NCBI RefSeq assembly: GCF_009730915.1 | Contig: NC_052475.1 | Span: 2,294,001 to 2,358,000, forward strand | From: Dioscorea cayenensis subsp. rotundata | Taxonomy: Eukaryota; Streptophyta; Magnoliopsida; Dioscoreales; Dioscoreaceae | Reading direction: 5' to 3' | DNA: 64,000 nucleotides | Part shown: one piece after another, positions 46,243 to 57,686 of the stretch | Numbering within the stretch: position 1 is the first letter of the stretch | Layout of the letters: the number at the start of each line of letters is the position of its first letter | Notes under the pieces: generated by a model | Database searches by the model: none | The model's input: only the letters and a program-made list of their open reading frames with translations | Told to the model about the DNA's origin: nothing | Position numbers and translations under genes: made by a program

Positions 46243-49200
46243 ATGAACTCTTCATCATCAGCATCATCATCATCATCATCATCATCATCCTCTTCTGTTC
46301 CCATCGAAGCCATCCGGGCCTACCACGCCACCGAGCGCCGTCTCTTCGCTCGCATGGTTCTCGACCTCTCTCTCGATCCTTTCCGTGCCATGGAGATCAT
46401 CGCCTTCTGGCTCTGGCTCTCCGAGATCGGCCACCCAGACATCATCCGCCGGGCCCAATCCCTCACCGGAGTCTCTCTCCTCCTGATCGCCGGCGTCGCC
46501 GAAGCCTTCATCGACGCTCTCCGTCTCGAACCCTCAGACCATTTCCGTCCCAACGCCGACCTCCGTCACGCCGCCATCCACGGCATCTCCTACTACCTCT
46601 CCAGCGTCTGCTTCAGAGCCTTCGACGATATCCAACGCCAAGCTCAGCTCCTCCACATGGATCGCCTCCTCCATCAAATGTCACATCTCCACATCCCTCA
46701 CGGCGAAGGTACCAGCTCATCCTCCTCCTCCGCCCGCTCCCTCTTGTCCCATCCTTCTCAAGACCTCGAACGCGCCATTCGTTTCCGACAAGAACTCAAC
46801 CTTCTCTTCGGCACTCCAATCAACAGCGGCATCTCCAATCTCTCCTCAGCCTCTCTTCATCGTCGTCATCCTCCTCCTCCTACTGCTGCAAATGCACAGC
46901 TTGTTACTGATCCTACCCATCAAATGAATTCCACTGCTAGGCCTTACCATCCATTGTCCACTATCAACTGCCCTCCTCATCACCACCGATCCTTTCACCG
47001 CATCGAACAAATGGAAAGAGACCAGAGGACTCTCTTCGTCACCTTCTCCAATGGCTACCCTCTTACTGAAGAAGACCTCTATGTTTTCTTCATGAGGTAT
47101 GTATTTTGGTGGATTGCACACCTCTCTTAGTACTGTTTCCATTTCTGGCTGTGAACTCTTTCTCTTTTGGTTGTTTTCTTGCACTGTATCTCTAGATCCT
47201 GCTTGCCTGTTCAATCTTTTGTGCACATTTGGTTCTTGATGGATAGATGGATGGATGGATGGATGGAGATAGAGAGAAAGAAAGAGAGAGGGAGAGAGAG
47301 ATCTAGTTTAGGGTTTGTGTTAGATTGCTCAAGGTGGTAAGGGGGAGGGAAGTTTCAGTGGTTGAGAAGAAAATGAGAAATGGAGAGATGCATGCATGTT
47401 TTGATCTTGCATTAAATCCTTGAAGGCCCTTTTTTGGTAGCCATATGATGGAGACTTTGAAGCAAATATTGAATTGCATTTGGAGAAGATAATATCATAG
47501 ATCTCAAAGAGTTAATGGTAGTCATTATATATATATATATACTCAAGATAAAAAAAAATAATTTGAGTTTTTATTTATAAATTAATTATTCATTTATTTA
47601 TTTATTTTGAATTTTTTTTATTAACTATATGGTTGTGTTTGATAAATGATGGACTAATTCAAATTTTCATTGTTAATTTTATTAAAAAATAGCTTGCTAA
47701 TTTTGTTTATTATCACTGAATAACAAATTAAAATTAACAAAGATAACTATTTGTGTACTTATTTTTAATTATGAAAATAGTATTTGGTCAACTTAATTTG
47801 GTTATTTTTCGACAAAGAGAACAAGTTATTCTTATTTCCATTATTTATCCATATTTTTAGTATATATTTTATACTTCAAATTTATCTTTTATCGTTTGCT
47901 TAAATTTTATTTTATTTTTTATCGATTTTGTAGTTCAATTCAAATAAGGGGTGATTTTTTTAGCATATATTAATATAGATGAATCTTGGTAAAAAAAAAA
48001 AATAGCATACAATGATGGGAAAATAATTAGAAAAAAAAAACCTATATATATTTCTAGCTTTTATTCATAGGAATTATGCATTGCTAGAACTAATTAGAAA
48101 AACAAAAACAAATAAACACTAAATAAAGGAAAAGATGAAAAAGGCAACAACCTTTGTAAGTAATCCATTAATTAGTAACATGCATTTCAATACAAAGGAG
48201 TAAAGAAGATGAAGAACCAAAGCAAGATGATATAGACCAACCAAAACAAGATAAAGGGGAATTTGGAATAAGTATAAGATGGAGATAAGTCTACATACTA
48301 CATATTTCAAGATTACAATCCAAACACCCTTCAAAGGGATAGGGATTATTAAGATAGGGTGAAAAATATCCAAATTTCACTTAATTATACCTTAACACTA
48401 TATGTGCATAAAGAGGGATACATTTATCTCATCCTCTTCTTATATATCATTTTATATTCACATATATTGTTTCAAATTAAAATATCTTTAAAGATCTTTT
48501 GCATGTTTCACAATTTTCAAATTGTAAATTAAGGGTGTAAACCTATAAACCTTTTCTTATCAATGCTACAATAGAGTCATCTTCTCCAACTATTCTCAGA
48601 TTAGCTATGTACGGGCGTAAACATGCATGTCATAGGATTTATACCCTTAATTATCACTATATTGACTTTCTTGGGCTTCATTTATTTCATTATCAACAAA
48701 TGGGTATTATAAATGGAAATCCTCATGAGTTAGTAAAAATTTTTTTGGATGATATTGTAAAGCTCGAGGATTTGACTCCTAAATAGGAGCATGCAAATAC
48801 TTTCTTTTTTACAACAAGATGAAGATACTGACTTTTTTCCATTAATATATTTTAAAAAGAGAAAGGAGATTTAGGTAAGATAAATCCATGTCCCTCTCAT
48901 CGATTTAATTTTATAATGATAAGACATTTTGACGGCTTTAAGTTCCCTTGAATTCTCACTTAATTAGTTGCCATTCATTGTCTTACTACAAATGCAACTA
49001 TGAGAAATAATAGGGTTTTAACTCTAAAACTTGTTTTGTGATTACTAAAAGTTAGAGATTATGAACATTAAAAATATACTTATTAACATAAATGAAAGAA
49101 ATTGATTGAGGAAATTCAAATGAAGACCGGAAATAATAAAAGAAAATTTGTGATAGCGTGGAGGCGGACAATGAAACAACAAAGACATAATATATAGTCA

Positions 49201-51135
49201 ACAAGCAAATATCGCAAGAGGATATTAGTTTAAAAACATAGGGATACCACGTGGCATCATATGATAGGCGTAATTCAACTATGTTGTTTATAAGATAGAA
49301 TTTTCTATTATTAGACCGACAGAATGAAATTTGATCAATATATTTTTGTCTGATTGATAAACTTTGAATTTTTTTTTTTTCAAATAGACAAACAGAGTGA
49401 TGACCTGCATTCCTGTTAATACAGACTTTTATCCATTCGCTAAGAATTCAAAAATTATAGACAACAAATTAAATTGTTCAATCATATTTATATTTTCTAT
49501 TGAAATTTTGTGCAAGTTGGGATCCTTTTTAGAGGGTTTTCTCAAAGTTGAATAGAAATAGTTGAGAATTGAGGATTTAGAGAAGCAATCTCATGAAGCA
49601 ATTAGTGGTCTTAACAGAAATAGTTTAAAGTAATAATATTAAGTATATAATTGTAACTTGTCTCCCAAACAATAAAAATAAAAAGGAAGAGAGACATGCT
49701 AAGAATTATATATAGGTGGATGAGCTTTATCTTTTTATTAAAATTACATAATCATATACTGTTTGGGGACAATAATAGGATATCCACAACAACAATAGTT
49801 ATGAGAAAATTTCTTCTATTATTTGTATCCTAGGAAAAGTAAATATCGTTGCACAAAATATATATGCAAAAAATTCTTCTATTATTTGTATCTAGGAAAA
49901 GTATAACTCTTCCCATGGCATAGATTTCATGTGCTTGCAATCTATTTAGTGATCAATATGAGTTTATTTAATAAATATGTTTATCTGTTTATGTTTATTA
50001 CTTGATACCAATTTTTCCCCCGAAAACTCTATAAATATATAGAACCACAGAAAGATAGATGGTCTGTAACAAATGTAACTAAACTATTAAATGTTCATGG
50101 CTTGATGAATCTCAAACAATTGCATTGATATCTTTCATTCCAAATTTACATGAGCATTGAATTAATGAAGTTGTCTGAGATAACTTCCCTTAATTCATCC
50201 AAATTAGTTGTGATATTTGACACCTGTATAGATTAAGTCAAGGGAAGTTATATATTCATCTCTGCTAAACATGGCATAATATTGCATGACTGTTTAATTC
50301 AATACCTTCAAACTCTTTCATTCAACTTGAAACATACATGAAAAATTGATTGTGTAAGAAAAGAAGGTTGTCAAATTATTGCTCATTCATCTCAAACTAT
50401 TGCATTAATTGATTTCTTGCATTCTAAATGCACATGAACACAGAAATGATCTAGTTGTATGAAATAACTTTGCTTTCCTTCAAATTCCATGTGATGTTTA
50501 ACACTTCAGTTGAGCTCATGAACTACATAACAACATGTCTGAACAATAACAATCAAACCTATGACAGTAGGGGAATCATTCTAGCAACATTCAACTTCTT
50601 TTATTTTGCATAATTTATTAGTTAAATACCTTTAAACTCTTTCATTCAACTTAAAACATACATCAAACATTCTGTAAGAAATGTGAGCTATCAAATGTTC
50701 ATAAACTAAATGTTTAGTGACTTTCTTTCTTTTCAACTGTACATGAAACACTGAAATGAGTTTGAAGGATTGAAGCAATGACCATTGAAGAGATAACAAA
50801 CAACTGGTCTAGTTTAAGATATATTAGGGGATATATATGTATATATATATATATACACACACATACATAGATAGATTCATCATGTATCCTATTGTATGCC
50901 CTAAGATTCATCTTCTTGTTTTGTGGATGCATGACACAGTCGCTTTGGAGATGTGGAGTCAGTGAGTGTGCAGACTGTGACAAAGCCGGGGGCCGAACCT
51001 CTCTTCGCCCGCGTATCTTTCTGGCATGAAGAAACAATGCTGCGTGTTCTCAATGGCAATGAGAAGGCCAAGTTCATCTTCAAAGGAAAGCATCTCTGGG
51101 CAAGACGCTTCACTACCATGTATAAGCGCGGGTAG
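46243..51135 (+). CDS. divergent RRM-like RNA-binding protein, two exons
   Basis: Exon 1 is 46243-47096 and exon 2 is 50940-51135, joined in phase 2 across a 3.84-kb intron, giving 349 aa. The N-terminus is a Ser tract. A helical domain follows (AIRAYHATERRLFARMVLDL, AMEIIAFWLWLSEIGHPDII and VSLLLIAGVAEAFIDAL). The middle is low-complexity and Ser/Pro/His-rich. The C-terminus resembles an RNA-recognition motif split by the intron: RTLFVTFSNGYPLTEEDLYVFFM in exon 1, then RFGDVESVSVQ, PLFARVSFWHEETMLRVLNG and KHLWARRF in exon 2. It fits the beta-alpha-beta-beta-alpha-beta order, but RNP1 is degenerate (LFARVSFW). I believe related plant proteins exist but cannot name the gene. The coding exon is rich in G and C against its surroundings. 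Confidence 0.85.
47097..50939 (+). other. large intron of the RRM-like gene
   Basis: It is bounded by ag|gtatgt and gacacag|t. It holds a (GATG)n-like run at 47241-47268, an AG-rich run at 47271-47301 and long AT-rich stretches. From about 50050 to 50760 several phrases recur, such as tcattcaacttgaaacatac and caaactctttcattcaact (near 50307 and 50634). These suggest an old segmental duplication of about 330 bp inside the intron. No independent gene was found. Confidence 0.7.
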
Positions 51136-51368
51136 ATCACAACTGAAACCCAATCCATCACCCACAGACTACTACTACTACTACTACATAATCTATATAT
51201 CACAGAACTCACTTTGTGGTACTCTATGTTGTACTTGTATGCATGAACATGATTGAGCTCCTAGTGATGATCTAAACAGACATGAGACTCATGAGTACTC
51301 ATGTTCAGTTTCCAAGAGCTCTTTATCATGTTCTATGCTTGATGTGTTGCTGCTGTTGTTGTTTTCAC

Positions 51369-51369
<1 letters not shown>

Positions 51370-51408
<39 letters not shown>
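51370..51408. repeat. (TTG)n microsatellite
   Basis: About 13 uninterrupted TTG/GTT units downstream of the RRM-like gene, probably within its 3' untranslated region. Confidence 0.95.
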
Positions 51409-51909
51409 AAGGTGGTGGTGTTTGAAGGTTTATATACCTTCATGACATGTATAAGGTACAAGATGTTTTCAGGTGTGTGATAATGAAAGTGGGAGATGGT
51501 TATCTACTTATCTTAATTATTACTTTAGTGTAGTACTCTTTGTTTTGGTGCAGCTCTGAAATCTGACTGGATTAGTTATATTGTCTGTGTGTATGGATTT
51601 CAGTGATGATGTTCAGTATATTGAATCTGGCGTTTCGTCTGGAGAATAAATGATATTCATTATTAGAGAGCTAGCTCTTGATGTAAATTATATATATGTT
51701 ATACCTAGGTTTTGTTTCTTTGTTTGGTTAGGGTTTTATAGGGATAAGTGGAAAAGGTCAAATGGGCTGGATCAGACTAATAAAAATTTAGAAGAGGTAA
51801 TTGTTTTTTGAACATTACCATTTACAATCAGTTTGTTTCCACCATGAAAAATTTCTTTTTTCTTGTTTATTTATTTATTTTTTCATTTGCACTTTATAAT
51901 TCTTTATTG

Positions 51910-52220
51910 TTGTGATGTGATTTCTTTCTATATTTATTTCATCAAACGACGACGACTGTCCACTGATTGGTATTCCAGGTGACGGGTATAAAAAAGTGGA
52001 GATTTTATTTAATAAAATTTAAAACTTATATTATAATAGTTTTTTGTTGGTTGTCATTGGTTTCTTTCTTTATTTATTTTATTAAACAATGATAACTGTT
52101 TATGGCATTACATGTGATTTTTATGTCAAATGCTAACTCAGTAGATGACTGCTATAAAAAAGATGAGATTTTATTCAACAAAATTCAAATTTTATAGGTT
52201 TGATAATTTTTTGTTGTTTA
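51910..52220. repeat. diverged direct duplication, unit about 150 bp
   Basis: The order tgatttctttctatatttat, (a/t)aaacgacgacgactgt or aaacaatgataactgt, gtataaaaaagtggagattt or ctataaaaaagatgagattt, and a ttttttgttg tail occurs twice in succession. The first copy starts near 51918 and the second near 52068. The copies are clearly diverged, so the event is old. Confidence 0.6.
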
Positions 52221-53034
52221 GTGAACGCGGACCTTTATGCCCAGTATTGACGTACTAAACTTGCATGCCTAAGGAGCCAGGCAAGTCCTTGCTTCTGGCA
52301 CTGTTCATATAATTAAACATGTATATTTTATAAAGTTTAGGGATTAGAGTAAAGTTCAATATTTTGGGTAGGGTATATATTTCTATATGTGTAGGTATAC
52401 TCACAATGCCGGTATGGTACTAGAGACTTTTCTATTCCAGATATAAGGAAAGGGAATTCCAATATGCACTCAATATATAGAGGACAATTATTTGATGGAA
52501 TAAACAACAACCATTTGCTTCAACTAATTAGAATTAATCTATGCTATTCAATTCAATTGATAAAATTAAAACCTCAACTATTGTGGTAAATTAAAGGTAA
52601 ATTACGTAATTCAATTTTTATATTTTCAAATAAAAAATCTAAAATATCAAAATGTGTTACTCATACCTATTTTAATTTTAAAAAAAATTATTAAAGAGAT
52701 AGCATAAAATATTAATTTGAGTTGATATAACCATAAATTATTATCCTTTGTTAATGACCACTTGAACTATTTGAATGTTCATTTCAAAGAAAACCTGAGA
52801 TCGAACCTCAAAATTCATATAAAACAAAGACATTGAGATATTAAGTTGTGCACATCTCTAAATTTCTTTTAAATGGAAGGCGTTTATCGCCTATTTGTCA
52901 AAAATAATAACAATAATAAATTACCATCCTTTAATCTAGAATAATGTAATTCTTGAGGTGAATAAATAATCGAATCTGAATTACATTATAAGTACCAAAT
53001 TATTGGCTTCTAAAAAAAAAAGTTTCCTGCTCTT

Positions 53035-53110
53035 TTGGGCGGGGCCATGGAGTTTAAGACAAGCCCAATTACATTATGGGCTCTATAAGTAAGGCCCAAT
53101 CATTGGCCCG
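53035..53110 (+). promoter_or_regulatory. site II (GGCCCA/TGGGC) promoter cluster of the PPR gene
   Basis: ttttgggcggggcc, aagcccaatt, tatgggctct, aaggcccaat and attggcccg lie within 75 bp, ending about 75 bp before the ATG. Such clusters are typical of nuclear genes for organelle proteins and ribosomal proteins in plants. A ctataagtaa TATA-like sequence lies among them at 53082-53091. Confidence 0.6.
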
Positions 53111-53181
53111 CCGACTTTCCCGCGAAAACTCAACTCCTAATAACATTAGACTTCTTCTTCACTAGAGCTCAGAGCTCATCA

Positions 53182-55113
53182 ATGGCGCCTCTTCTCCTCC
53201 GCTTCTCCTCCCTTTCCAGGCCAAAACCAACCTGGAACTCCAACCACAACCTACTCATCACTAACCAAACCCTAGTCGCCATGGAGTCCTGCTCCTCCAT
53301 GCCCGAGCTCAAGCAAATCCAAGCCCAACTGACACGCACTGGGCTTATCTTCCATTGCTTCCCCGCCAGCCGCGTCCTAGCCTTCTGTGCCCTCTCCAAC
53401 CCTCCCCAAATGCCCCACGCCCGCCTCGTCTTCGCGCAATCCCCCCAACCCAACACCTTCATGTACAACACCATGATCAGAGGTTACACGAGGTCCACAC
53501 TCCCTTCAATGGCTCTCCTTTACTTCATTGCGTTGATGCGTGAACCAGTCGAGCCGGACGCTCGGAGTTTCGTGTTTGCTCTCAAGGCTTGTGAGAAGTT
53601 TGCTTGTGTTTCAGTTGGTGAAGGAGTTCATTCTTTGGTTTGTAAGCTTGGTTTTGAGTTTGATCTCGTTGTGGAGAATAGTTTGGTTCATTTTTATGCG
53701 GAGCATGGCCGGGTTGGTTGTGCACGCAAGGTGTTTGATGAAATTCCTCAAAAAGATATTTTTTCATGGACAACGATGATTGATGTGTATGCGCGGAGTG
53801 GATTTGGTTTTGAGGCTTTTAGGATGTTCTGTTTGATGCGAACTTCGGATGTGAGGCCGAATGAGGTTACTATGATCACAGTGCTTTCCGCTTGCTTGCA
53901 GATTGGTGTATTGAATCTGGGAAAATCAGTGCATGCCATTATAGAAAAGAGTGATTTTAATGTGACTGTTAACTTGTTGAATGCATTGGTGGACATGTAT
54001 GGAAAATGTTGTTGTGTCGGTTCTGCTAGGAAGGTTTTTGATGGTATGGAAACGAAGGATGTTTTCTCATGGACTAGCTTGCTGAATGCATATGCCAAAA
54101 GTGGTGATTTAGAGCTTGCAAGGCAAATTTTTGATGACATGCCTGAAAAGAATGCGGTATCATGGAGTAGTATGATAGCAGGTTACTCGCAGGCCAATCA
54201 ACCAGACAAAGCGTTGGAAATGTTTCGTGCAATGGTTGCTGCATCAGTGGAGCCTATAGATGCTACTCTTGTCAGCGTGCTTTCTTCTTGTGCACAAACT
54301 GGTTGCTTGGATCTTGGTAGATGGATTTATGATCACTATATACTTGAGAAACAAATCATTGTTGGTGTGAATTTGGTTAATGCGTTTATAGACATGTATG
54401 CTAAATGTGGAGATCTCAGTACAGCAGCCAAACTGTTCAATGAGATGCCAAAGAGGAATTCGGTCTCTTGGAACTCCATTATCACTGGCTATGCGATTCA
54501 TGGTTATGGAGAGGAGGCCCTTAGCCTTTTTGAGCAAATGAAGAGCGAGGGAGTATTACCTGATGATATAACATTTGTTGGCGTCCTCTCTGCATGTAAT
54601 CATAGTGGCTTAGTTGCGAAGGGGCGCAAACATTTCGAAGAGATGAAAACTGTGTTTGGCATTGAACCAAGGGTAGAACATTATGCATGCCTGATTGATT
54701 TACTTAGTAGAGTTGGGCTTTTAGAAGATGTTTTTGAACTGGTGAAGAGAATGCCAATGGAGCCAGATGCAGCAGGATGGGGTGCGATTCTAAATGCTTG
54801 TAGGATTCATGGGAATGTGGAATTAGGTACATGTGCAGGAGATAAACTACTTGGTTTGGACCCTGGAGATAGTGGTATTTACATCCTCCTATCAAATCTG
54901 TACGCAGGCAAGGAGAAATGGAATGAGGTGAAGAAAGTGAGAAGGATGATGAGAGAAAGAGGAGTCAAGAAGACTCCCGGTTTCAGCTCAATAGAGGTGG
55001 ATGGTAAGTTCCATGAGTTCTTATCCGCAGATAAATCTCATATTCTATCTGAAGAAATTTATGGCATCCTTGATGTGCTGTATATCCAATTCAGATTCAA
55101 GCATAGACAATGA
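53182..55113 (+). CDS. PLS-class pentatricopeptide repeat protein, E/E+ type
   Basis: One intronless frame of 643 codons. The first ~30 residues (LLLRFSSLSRPKPTWNSN) are hydroxylated and basic, as in mitochondrial or plastid presequences. The arm ELKQIQAQLTRTGLI follows. P, L and S repeats then run to about residue 530. Diagnostic phrases include NTFMYNTMIRGYTRS, DIFSWTTMIDVYARSG, NAVSWSSMIAGYSQ, NSVSWNSIITGYAIHG and DDITFVGVLSACNHSGLV. The tail has the E motif (PDAAGWGAILNACRIHGNVELG, YILLSNLYAG) and an E+ stretch (PGFSSIEVDGKFHEFLSADKSH). It stops without a DYW domain. Such proteins bind organelle RNA one base per repeat and usually take part in C-to-U editing together with a DYW partner. 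A second in-frame ATG at 53281 would remove the presequence, so the first is preferred. The target RNA cannot be read by eye. Confidence 0.95.
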   Translation: MAPLLLRFSSLSRPKPTWNSNHNLLITNQTLVAMESCSSMPELKQIQAQLTRTGLIFHCFPASRVLAFCALSNPPQMPHARLVFAQSPQPNTFMYNTMIRGYTRSTLPSMALLYFIALMREPVEPDARSFVFALKACEKFACVSVGEGVHSLVCKLGFEFDLVVENSLVHFYAEHGRVGCARKVFDEIPQKDIFSWTTMIDVYARSGFGFEAFRMFCLMRTSDVRPNEVTMITVLSACLQIGVLNLGKSVHAIIEKSDFNVTVNLLNALVDMYGKCCCVGSARKVFDGMETKDVFSWTSLLNAYAKSGDLELARQIFDDMPEKNAVSWSSMIAGYSQANQPDKALEMFRAMVAASVEPIDATLVSVLSSCAQTGCLDLGRWIYDHYILEKQIIVGVNLVNAFIDMYAKCGDLSTAAKLFNEMPKRNSVSWNSIITGYAIHGYGEEALSLFEQMKSEGVLPDDITFVGVLSACNHSGLVAKGRKHFEEMKTVFGIEPRVEHYACLIDLLSRVGLLEDVFELVKRMPMEPDAAGWGAILNACRIHGNVELGTCAGDKLLGLDPGDSGIYILLSNLYAGKEKWNEVKKVRRMMRERGVKKTPGFSSIEVDGKFHEFLSADKSHILSEEIYGILDVLYIQFRFKHRQ

Positions 55114-55874
55114 GGATATCTTATTGCTTCTTAAAGAGAAACAAGTTCATATGATCATAATCCTCACTTATCTACTACTCTGTTTTAAGGGGAGCCCACT
55201 GAAAGACCGAAAACATGCAGCTTTCAGGGAGAACTATCAGGTCACTGTGACATAAGTACTTAGTTTTGCAGGAATGAAGACCATAAATACATCTTAACTC
55301 GCTGGGATTGTGCTTGAGAGAAAAGTTGGAAGCTTATTAGTCCCATAACAATGAATGCATTTTGAATACAAGTTCATTTTGGATTCGTCAAAGCTATTGA
55401 TTGGAATGCAAGAAAAATCAAAAGTGGGACCTAACTCTTAGACAGATGAAATGAAGTTGACATCATGGGCAGATTAAGTGCTCAACCATCCCTGTTCCTT
55501 GGAAGTTGCACCTTCCACTCAAACACTAACAGAGATCAGCATAGGAATGTGCAACACCATGCTTAGAAGTCCTAAAAGCTGTGAGTTCTATGCCTTTTCC
55601 TTCCCAAAAAATAACTTCGAAATATTGACTATTTTGATGGATGAACTGCCTTGCCATATACTGCATGTTCTAATCCATTGCTCCTTAAAATGCAAGTGTT
55701 TATATGTGCATTCCTAGAAGATATCTATTGCATACAAACATTAGCATAGGAAGCAAAATATCCATACACTTATCACTAGCTTGTTGATCATATATGATTT
55801 TCATACTATGAACAAAACTCCACCAAACATCAATCAAGTCACTAGCAAGAACACTTATTTTTCATTCTTGGAAA
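55114..55874. other. intergenic DNA between the convergent PPR and CFL1 genes
   Basis: It holds the 3' untranslated regions of both genes, which converge here. Short frames (up to 84 codons) have no family signal. Confidence 0.6.
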
Positions 55875-56492
55875 CTAATGCAACAGGCTTAAGGTTTCCA
55901 AAGGTTTCACTGCCTCTATCCCTCGAGATGGAGTTTGTTGCTTAGGCAGCAGAGGATGCATGTACTTGCAGTTTGGACATAACGGTGATGACCTGCAGAG
56001 CATGACAAGAAGATGACAATTAGCACAAGCCACAGCCACCATGTTTCCACTTGAGCTACTCTGTTTCCTGAGATCATCTGAACTTGCGGAGCCAGTCCTT
56101 TCCATAGAACCCGAGAAGTTTGAGATATTTAACTCCAAATCCAGCTTCTGTTCCTTTGGCCTAGTCAAACTCCTCTTCAACGTTTTCCTATTCAGGTAAT
56201 ACATCCGTCCTGACTGCACATAGAAAATTCATGCCATTAAGACACAAACACAAAAGCCAAAATTAGAAGGAAAAAAAAGTGAAGAACTCACATGAAGATC
56301 GAGGCACTGTTCCCAGTCAAGAGGCAAAGGATCATTAAGGTTGAGCTCAATGTTTGTAAATCTCATAGGCTCATCCCAAGTGTACTTCCTCTTCTTCTTT
56401 GTAGTGGATTCTGAATCAGTAGAGGAGCTATTGGCACTAAGAGCAAAGGTTGATAAGGAGGGTCCTAGTGAGAGCTCTGGATGATCCATCAC
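55875..56492 (-). CDS. CFL1: CURLY FLAG LEAF 1-like WW-domain protein
   Basis: Exon 1 is 56292-56492 and exon 2 is 55875-56213, joined in phase 0, giving 179 aa. The N-terminus (MMDHPELSLGPSLSTFALSA) holds an LSLGP stretch. A basic KKKRKYTWDEP segment that could be nuclear-targeting follows, then a WW domain split by the intron: PLPLDWEQCLDLH in exon 1 and SGRMYYLNRKTLKRSLTRP in exon 2. The second signature Trp of the WW fold is not present (Leu at SLT). The C-terminus has a compact CANCHLLVMLCRSSPLCPNCK block, two CxxC pairs that may bind zinc. This arrangement matches CFL1, which in rice and Arabidopsis represses HD-ZIP IV factors controlling cuticle and epidermis. The downstream in-frame Met (MDHP) could also serve as start. 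Confidence 0.88.
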
Positions 56493-56546
56493 CCTTTTTA
56501 CTCTCTCAAAGGTATTAGCAACACTCTTTTTCTTTCTTTCTTACAA

Positions 56547-56570
56547 CTTCCTATATATATAGATATATAA
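56547..56570 (-). promoter_or_regulatory. TATA region of the CFL1-like gene
   Basis: A ctatatatatagatatata run lies 55-78 bp upstream of the minus-strand ATG, followed upstream by sequence without other signals. It is assigned by position; the leader would be short. Confidence 0.4.
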
Positions 56571-56639
56571 AGTGATATAGATTGGAGAGAAGGAAGGATT
56601 AAATGAAGAAGAGTTTTGGAGGGGAAGAAGAGAGGCAAC

Positions 56640-57655
56640 TAAGTAAACGGCCAACTTCCCCTCTCCCTTGATTGATAGGGTCATGCAGGTGGAGCGTGGG
56701 ACACTTAAGAGGGATCTTAAATGGTCTTCATCGAACCCTTATAAAGAAGGGCAGGTCTGGCATTTAAGGTGACTAGTAGAGTATTCTTAAATGCTTTATA
56801 CTCTACTACTACTCTCTTCTTCTTCACTCACTTCTTCTTAACTGACCTGCCTACTATTACTCTGCATTGACATCACCATGATCTATCACTTATTCTATCT
56901 AGCTTTGCTACAAATTCTAAGATACCGATGTTTTACACCATTGTATGAAGATGAGTCACCTAATTTGTTAGTTTGGTACCAAATATTAAGTTCTTTTTTG
57001 GCATATAGACTTTATTATCTTTGTACCTGATTCCATATATATATTTTCATCGTATTTTCATATTTTTTACTTTTCAAAGTATTGATACTTTCGAATTCAG
57101 ATACTCTCATATAACTTTTCTTTATATTCTAGATATAAGTGTTATCTTGTTCTATGAACTATATCTAAAAATTTGTTTTGGTCCTCAAAAATAAATTTGC
57201 TTTAGTGCATTGCTTTTTTGATACATTAGGAACTATTCTTGCATTGTTTTTGTTGTTTCAACGATCAAAATGAATCTTTTGAGCTTAAGGACCAATGTTT
57301 ATGTAAAGGTATAGTTCATGTACAATAGTACATACATAAATACATATATTTCAAAATATAAATTTATTTTATAAATGATTATAGATGTAAAGAAACATTT
57401 CCTTTAATTTCACTTGACTTTACAAAGGTACATGGTGATTGAATTAGACATGTTTGATTAGTGGATAAATCATTAAAGTTAGTGTTGAATGTTGAAACTC
57501 TAAACCGGCATGGCCTTAAGGGAATAAATATAGAGTGTTGTGGTTCCCTAAACCAGTGCCAACTACAGTCATAAATAAGTTGAGGCGCCTCCTCTTTGGT
57601 TGTTGGGGCACGAACCTATTTAATGTTCAATTTATGGTCTTTTTTTGGTTTTTCA

Positions 57656-57686
<31 letters not shown>

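Larger units (their letters stand above)
51136..53030. other. 3' region of the RRM-like gene and intergenic DNA
   Basis: It begins with the likely 3' untranslated region. A (GTT)n microsatellite is at 51370-51408. From 51890 to 52220 there is a diverged direct duplication (see separate entry). The remainder is AT-rich with no gene. Confidence 0.5.

Noticed and set aside
53169-53474. 101-codon minus frame at the PPR start, plus further antisense frames within the PPR gene
   Set aside because: Shadows of the 643-codon PPR frame, which carries continuous PPR motifs.
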